Assembly: GCF_010993975.1 (NCBI RefSeq)
Contig: NZ_JAACZO010000056.1
Location: 62,001 to 126,000 of the forward strand
Reading direction: 5' to 3'
Origin: Halomonas faecis
GTDB taxonomy: Bacteria; Pseudomonadota; Gammaproteobacteria; Pseudomonadales; Halomonadaceae
DNA length: 64,000 bases
Shown piece after piece: positions 60,031-64,000 of the stretch. Below the pieces are notes generated by a model. That model was not told the origin of the DNA. It saw nothing but the letters and a program-made list of their open reading frames with translations, and did no database searches. Both the position numbers and the translations under genes were made by a program. Each line of letters begins with the position of its first letter. The first letter of the stretch is position 1.

Positions 60031-60059
60031 CTTACAACACCGTGACAGTCGGTTTTCAG
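60031..60059 (-). promoter_or_regulatory. Weak PHO-box-like element upstream of the binding-protein gene
   Basis: On the minus strand CTGAAAA, CTGTCAC and TTGTAAG are 11 bases apart; only the central unit matches fully. The 46-base distance to the start codon equals that at the glycosyltransferase array. Confidence 0.4.
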
Positions 60060-60141
60060 TGTGCGGGCGGCCTGGCTGCGCGACGGCAAGCCGTCGCGAT
60101 GACCGCCGGATACAGGCGTTGGCAGCGCCCTGAAATGACAA

Positions 60142-60170
60142 CACCCGCATCGGTGACGCCGATGCGGGTG
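60142..60170 (-). terminator. Terminator hairpin after bfr
   Basis: CACCCGCATCGG (60142-60153) pairs perfectly with CCGATGCGGGTG (60159-60170), loop five bases. On the minus strand TTGTCATTT follows, a modest T-rich tail. Confidence 0.7.
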
Positions 60171-60200
60171 CTGCGAATGGCAGAAGGCAGGGTATCGGCG

Positions 60201-60683
60201 TTACTCTTCTCCGGCTTCCTGCATCTGCTTATGCAGGTAGTTCTCGATGCCGACCTTGTCGATCAGGCCGAGCTCGGTCTCGATGTGATCGATGTGCCCC
60301 TCTTCGTCGGCCAGCAGGTCACGCAACAGATCGCGAGTCACGTAGTCCTGTACCGTTTCGCAATAGGCGATCGCCTCGATGTAGCCCTTGCGTCCCTCGT
60401 GCTCGATCTTGAGGTCGCACTCCAGCATTTCACGGACGTTCTCGCCGATGTGCAGCTTGCCGAGATCCTGCAGATTGGGAACGCCCTCGAGGAAGAGGAT
60501 GCGGTCGATCAGCTTCTCCGCGTGCTGCATCTCCTCGATGGACTCGTCGTACTCCCACTTGCCCAGCTTGGTGAGGCCCCAATCCTGATACATCTTGGCA
60601 TGCAGGAAATACTGATTGATGGCGACCAGCTCGGCACCCAGGGCCTTGTTGAGATGCTCGATGACCTTGGCATCACCTTTCAT
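60201..60683 (-). CDS. bfr: Bacterioferritin
   Basis: Bacterioferritin stores iron in a 24-subunit shell with bound heme. The 160-residue protein begins [15 protein letters not shown] and retains the heme methionine M52, the first ferroxidase ligands E18, E51 and H54, and a later glutamate pair in [10 protein letters not shown]. The ATG follows a GGGAGA site. bfd, which releases its iron, lies upstream on the same strand with 215 bases between. Confidence 0.96.
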   Translation of the reverse strand: MKGDAKVIEHLNKALGAELVAINQYFLHAKMYQDWGLTKLGKWEYDESIEEMQHAEKLIDRILFLEGVPNLQDLGKLHIGENVREMLECDLKIEHEGRKGYIEAIAYCETVQDYVTRDLLRDLLADEEGHIDHIETELGLIDKVGIENYLHKQMQEAGEE

Positions 60684-60830
60684 GGTGCGTCTCCCTCTTC
60701 ATTGCGTCTTGGACCGATCCTGAAACGTCAGGCTGAAACGTAGCACCGTTCTCTGCGGCACGTCGAACACCCCCAGTATTGTCTACTGAGAGCAAAAAGT
60801 CCAAACATGACAAAGGGTTGGGAGAAACGC

Positions 60831-60850
60831 AACTAGAATGAGAAGAATTG
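60831..60850. promoter_or_regulatory. Possible Fur-like site between bfd and bfr
   Basis: AACTAGAATGAGAAGAATTG contains GATAAT-like hexamers (GAATGA, GAAGAA). It is AT-rich compared with its surroundings, but the match to a Fur box is loose. Confidence 0.3.
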
Positions 60851-60898
60851 GCTATCGATGCTGCAGCCCTCTCGGGTTCGCCATGAAGGCGCGCGGCA

Positions 60899-61105
60899 TC
60901 ACACCGCGTAGGCCAAGTCGTCCACGGCGGCCGACATCTCGTTGACGATGGCTTCACGCGTGATGTGTTTGGCCGTGCAGGCACACTTGCCGCACTGGGT
61001 GCCGCAACCCGTCTCGGCCTGAACCTCGCGCCAGCTGCGGGCGCCGCCCTCGACGGACTCGCGGATTCGGTGGTCGGTCACGCCCTTGCAGATACACACG
61101 TACAT
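60899..61105 (-). CDS. bfd: Bacterioferritin-associated ferredoxin
   Basis: The 68-residue protein has the [2Fe-2S] cysteines of Bfd: C-x-C in MYVCICKGVTD and C-x2-C in GTQCGKC, with the conserved TGCGTQCG turn. Bfd donates electrons to bacterioferritin heme to mobilise stored iron. The C-terminal tail after HITREAI is longer than the minimal Bfd. A Fur-like site lies 30 bases upstream. Confidence 0.94.
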   Translation of the reverse strand: MYVCICKGVTDHRIRESVEGGARSWREVQAETGCGTQCGKCACTAKHITREAIVNEMSAAVDDLAYAV

Positions 61106-61134
61106 TGCAGCACCTCGCCAATCGTTGCGAGATC

Positions 61135-61153
61135 GAATGTAAATGATTCGCAT
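61135..61153 (-). promoter_or_regulatory. Candidate Fur box upstream of bfd
   Basis: GAATGTAAATGATTCGCAT resembles the Fur consensus in its AATGATTCGCAT part. Iron control of bfd is common in gammaproteobacteria. Confidence 0.45.
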
Positions 61154-61209
61154 GGCGTAGTGCAACCCCCAATCGATGAAAAAATGATCAGGGTCAGTCG
61201 AGCGGTATC

Positions 61210-61689
61210 TCAACGTCGCGCTGGCTTGGGCAACACCACGGTACGCGTGCCGGAAACGATATCGGGCCAGCTGCGTTGCTCGGTGTCGAACAGGACCCAC
61301 AGGTAGCCGAGCCCGAGCGCGACGAATGACAGCCACGCCACGCCATAGCGCACCAGACTCTGCCCCAGCGAGATAGCGCGACCATCCACGGTCTGTACGC
61401 GTAGCCGCCAAGCCTGCATGCCCAGGGTCATGCCGCCGCGCCGCCAACAGAAAGCGAAGAACAGGAAGGCACTGGCGAGCAGCAGCAACTGCAGAGAGCC
61501 ACGCTGCAGCCAGCCGGCCCCCACCGCTTCGGCCTCCAGCCCGAAGCCGAAGCGAACCACCGCCAGATGGGCCACCGCAACCAACAACCAGATCGCCGCT
61601 ACCAGGAAACCATCGTAGAGCATGGCGCCCAGCCGCCGGCCCAGGCCAGCCGGCCAAGTGTCGTCGAGGTGCTCGAAGCGTCGCGGCAT
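61210..61689 (-). CDS. RDD-family membrane protein
   Basis: The 159-residue protein has the RDD pattern: an N-terminal AGLGRRLGAMLYDGFLVAAIW segment with the arginine and aspartate, then GGMTLGMQAWRLRVQ and two more membrane helices. RDD proteins are found in many bacteria and some have been linked to Na+/H+ exchange in halophiles. ATGs at 61689 and 61698 are both possible; GGGAG is better spaced for 61689. It lies 17 bases from lptG. Confidence 0.85.
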   Translation of the reverse strand: MPRRFEHLDDTWPAGLGRRLGAMLYDGFLVAAIWLLVAVAHLAVVRFGFGLEAEAVGAGWLQRGSLQLLLLASAFLFFAFCWRRGGMTLGMQAWRLRVQTVDGRAISLGQSLVRYGVAWLSFVALGLGYLWVLFDTEQRSWPDIVSGTRTVVLPKPARR

Positions 61690-61706
61690 ATCCTTCATCT
61701 CCCGTA

Positions 61707-62771
61707 TTACCCGCTGCGCCGTAACAGATAGAGACCCAGCACGGCGCACAGCAGAGTCGGCCCCAGCACGGCCCAGATCGGTGAAAATCCCCAGACCGTG
61801 GAGGCCGGCGCCAGCAGGTCCTGCAAGTACTTGAAGACCAGGCCGGTCACCACGCCATAGAATACCCGCGTCCCCGCCGCCACGGTTCGCAACGGGCCGA
61901 ATACGAAGGAAGCGGCCACCAGCACCAGAGACGCCAGGGTCAGCGGCATCAGCAGCTTCTGCCAGAAGTAGAGCAGCGGCTGGGTCGCCTCGAGACTCTG
62001 GCTGCGCAGGTAGCTGGCATAGGCCCACAGCTCGCTGGGCGCCTGGCTATTGACCTCTCGCAGCAGGCGGTCGAGCTGGGCGGGGGTCAGCCCCGTTTGC
62101 CAGGGCAGGCTGTCGTGACGTTCGACGTCGGTACGCTCTTCATGGAAGCGCGTGATGGCAACATCCTCGAGCCGCCAGGCGCCGTCATGCCAGATCGCCC
62201 GCTGGGCCACCATGGCATCCTGCAGGGTGTGCCCCTCGAAGCGATAGCGAGTCAGGTCGAGCACGGTATCATCGGCGCGAATGGCGCCGAAGCGGTAGAT
62301 GCTGTCGCCTTCGCGCTGCCAGCCGCCCCGCTGGGTGAGCACGGCGCCTTCTCCCTGCAGTTTCTCGAGACGCCAGGCACTGGCGAACTGCTCGGTGCGT
62401 GGACTCACGTACTCGGCGACCAGCAGCAGCACGACCACCACCACCAGAACCGGTTTCATGACGCCCCACAGAATGCGCGTCAACGAACGGCCGGCAGCGC
62501 GCATCACGGTGAGTTCGTTGCTCGACGCCATGCTGCCCAGACCGATCAGCGCGCCGATCAGCACGCCAACGGGCGCATACTGGTAGAAGCGCCAGGGCAA
62601 GCGCATCAGCAGGTACTGCAATACCTGGAAGGCGCCATAGTCGCCGGCCACGTCCTCCAGGTCGTTGATGTAAGTGATGACGAGGTCGAGCCCCAGCAAC
62701 ACCACCTGTACCACGATGATGGCACCTAGCACGTTGCGGGCGATGTAGCGGTCGAGGCGATCGGCAATCAT
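61707..62771 (-). CDS. lptG: LPS export ABC transporter permease LptG
   Basis: LptG and LptF form the membrane part of the LptB2FG machine that lifts lipopolysaccharide from the inner membrane onto the periplasmic bridge. The 354-residue protein has six helices in two groups of three around a beta-jellyroll domain (about 130-260), with ELTVMRAAGRSLTRILW as the coupling region. It overlaps lptF by four bases; RDD follows. Confidence 0.95.
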   Translation of the reverse strand: MIADRLDRYIARNVLGAIIVVQVVLLGLDLVITYINDLEDVAGDYGAFQVLQYLLMRLPWRFYQYAPVGVLIGALIGLGSMASSNELTVMRAAGRSLTRILWGVMKPVLVVVVVLLLVAEYVSPRTEQFASAWRLEKLQGEGAVLTQRGGWQREGDSIYRFGAIRADDTVLDLTRYRFEGHTLQDAMVAQRAIWHDGAWRLEDVAITRFHEERTDVERHDSLPWQTGLTPAQLDRLLREVNSQAPSELWAYASYLRSQSLEATQPLLYFWQKLLMPLTLASLVLVAASFVFGPLRTVAAGTRVFYGVVTGLVFKYLQDLLAPASTVWGFSPIWAVLGPTLLCAVLGLYLLRRSG

Positions 62772-63850
62772 CCCGCCATCCCCTGGCGCTGGGCACGCAC
62801 CATCAAACCGAGACCGAGAAGCAGGAAGACGACATGAATGGGCCACATGCCCAATGCCACCGGCAGCGAGCCACGCCCGATGGCATCCAGCGCCGCGAGC
62901 AGCAGGCTCAGGTAGCAGACGTGCAGGAACACCGCCGGTAACAGCTTGGCGAAGCGCCCCTGACGGGGATTGACCTTGGCGAGCGGCATCGCCAGCAGCG
63001 TCAGGATGAATACCATCACGGGCAGCGACAACCGCCACTGCAGCTGTGCCTGGGCGCGCGTATCGTCATCATCGAGCAGCGCCGCGGTGGTGGCATACTC
63101 GGGAGACCCCAACTCGGCGCCCTCACCGGCCCGCGAAAGGCGCACCGCATAGGTCGCGAATTCGAGGCGCTCGGCCTCGTGGCGTCCCGGCTCCACGCTG
63201 TAGCGCTCACCGTTCTCCAGCACCAGGAACCGGCTGCCGGTGTCATCGTCCACCGTCTGGTAGCCGCTGGCGGCACGCGTCACGGCGCTCTCCGGCGTGC
63301 CGTCACGGCGCCGCTGGCGCTCGCTGATGAAGACTTCCTGCATATGACTGCGATCGTCATCGAAGCTTTCGGTATAGGCAGTACGCCCGTCGCCGAAGTC
63401 CTGGAATCGACCCGGCGCGAGCGCCGTGAAATCCAGCCGGCTGCGCTGCTCCTCGAGCAGTTGCTCGTTGTGCAGAGCCCCGGCCGGGGTCAGCCACAGG
63501 CTACACGTTCCCACCAGCAACGCCACCAGAGCGGCCGGCACCAGGCTCACCTGCAGCAGGCGCATGGGGCTGGTTCCACAGGCCACCAGTACGGTGATCT
63601 CGCTGTTGAGGTAGAGCTGACCATAGGCGAGCAGAATGCCCAGAAAGAAGGCGAGCGGCAGGATCAGCTCGAGAAAGCCCGGCAGATGGAAGAGCATCAG
63701 AGAGCCGAGGATGCTGACCGGAATCTCGCCTTCCGCGGCATCGGAGAAATAGCGGATGAAACGGCTGCCCATGATCACCAGCAGCAGCACGCCTGCCACC
63801 GCCGACATGGTCAGCAGGATCTCGCGGGTCAGATAACGAAAGACGATCAT
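62768..63850 (-). CDS. lptF: LPS export ABC transporter permease LptF
   Basis: The 360-residue protein begins MIVFRYLTREILLTMSAVAG and has the LptF pattern: three N-terminal helices, the coupling-loop segment NSEITVLVACGTSPMRLLQ, a periplasmic jellyroll (about 120-255) and three C-terminal helices with LLAMPLAKVNPRQGRFAKL. It is divergent from the probable pepA gene, the standard arrangement. Confidence 0.95.
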   Translation of the reverse strand: MIVFRYLTREILLTMSAVAGVLLLVIMGSRFIRYFSDAAEGEIPVSILGSLMLFHLPGFLELILPLAFFLGILLAYGQLYLNSEITVLVACGTSPMRLLQVSLVPAALVALLVGTCSLWLTPAGALHNEQLLEEQRSRLDFTALAPGRFQDFGDGRTAYTESFDDDRSHMQEVFISERQRRRDGTPESAVTRAASGYQTVDDDTGSRFLVLENGERYSVEPGRHEAERLEFATYAVRLSRAGEGAELGSPEYATTAALLDDDDTRAQAQLQWRLSLPVMVFILTLLAMPLAKVNPRQGRFAKLLPAVFLHVCYLSLLLAALDAIGRGSLPVALGMWPIHVVFLLLGLGLMVRAQRQGMAG

Positions 63851-63899
63851 GCAGCGCTTTTATGCATTGGAGCCATGCCTTGGGTACACTGGGGTGATT

Positions 63900-63923
63900 C
63901 GGCACGGGCCTATGGCCGTGCCG
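63900..63923 (+). other. Hairpin in the probable pepA leader
   Basis: CGGCACGG (63900-63907) pairs with CCGTGCCG (63916-63923), with a short inner stem and one bulged G. It lies 42 bases before the pepA ATG; role unknown. Confidence 0.45.
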
Positions 63924-63965
63924 GCATTATCCAGAATCCCCCTTCGCTTGTCTTGTGGAGTCACC

Positions 63966-64000
63966 ATGGAATTCCCCGTTCAGACGGCCAACCCTGCCAA
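63966..64000 (+). CDS. pepA: Start of probable leucyl aminopeptidase, cut by window end
   Basis: Only 11 codons are visible (MEFPVQTANPA). TGTGGAG gives a good ribosome site before the ATG. Assignment as PepA, a manganese or zinc aminopeptidase, rests on being divergent from lptF-lptG, which is the usual gammaproteobacterial layout, and on the N-terminus being compatible. Confidence 0.5.
   Translation, partial: MEFPVQTANPA

Overview
The window is one contiguous piece of a high-GC gammaproteobacterial chromosome. Gene content and order (queA-tgt-yajC-secDF; suhB divergent from trmJ, then cysE-iscR-iscS-iscA-ndk-rlmN-pilW-rodZ-ispG-hisS-yfgM-bamB-der; aroE-hemF-tsaC-dprA divergent from def-fmt-rsmB-trkA-trkH; bfr-bfd; lptFG divergent from a probable pepA), strongly acidic proteins and a nearby Trk potassium-uptake pair suggest a Halomonas-like member of the Halomonadaceae. 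This assignment is an inference from layout and was not checked by a search. No prophage, insertion sequence, CRISPR array or rRNA was seen; one tRNA (Leu-CAA) is present.

Layout. 1-2.7 kb: a truncated receiver-domain protein, a LysE-type exporter, rnk, a 53-residue membrane peptide and an ExoD-like protein, then tRNA-Leu. 2.9-8.4 kb: queuosine genes and the SecDF-YajC translocase accessory operon. 8.4-9.7 kb: a suhB gene bracketed by three related 7-bp tandem repeat arrays. 9.7-23.1 kb: a long housekeeping run for tRNA modification, cysteine and Fe-S metabolism, nucleotides, isoprenoids, cell shape and outer-membrane assembly. 23.2-33.4 kb: an ATPase, an M48 protease, shikimate, heme and tRNA t6A genes, dprA, a LysM protein, def-fmt-rsmB and dodecin. 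33.4-38.3 kb: potassium uptake and a TraB-family membrane protein. 38.3-45.3 kb: a phytochrome-like diguanylate cyclase, a DTW-domain tRNA modifier, a secreted acidic repeat protein, a sirtuin and AceK. 45.4-60.1 kb: a stretch in which four transcription units carry tandem 11-bp PHO-box-like repeats: glycosyltransferase-PAP2, phnDCEE, an EAL-CBS-GGDEF protein, and an Fe3+/phosphonate-type ABC transporter with a metallo-hydrolase and a histidine phosphatase. 60.2-64 kb: bacterioferritin with its ferredoxin, an RDD protein, lptF-lptG and the start of a probable pepA.

How it fits together. The 45-60 kb stretch reads as a phosphorus-stress neighbourhood: two import systems for phosphorus compounds, lipid glycosylation and dephosphorylation, and a c-di-GMP enzyme, all apparently placed under one regulator (PhoB by inference). 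The other main observations are an isc operon reduced to iscR-iscS-iscA with no IscU scaffold; a SuhB homologue that has lost most catalytic metal ligands; a diguanylate cyclase with a phytochrome-like core lacking visible chromophore ligands; and two families of dispersed intergenic repeats, one with compensatory base changes between its two copies. Comparisons to reference proteins are from memory, so residue-level claims should be confirmed by alignment.
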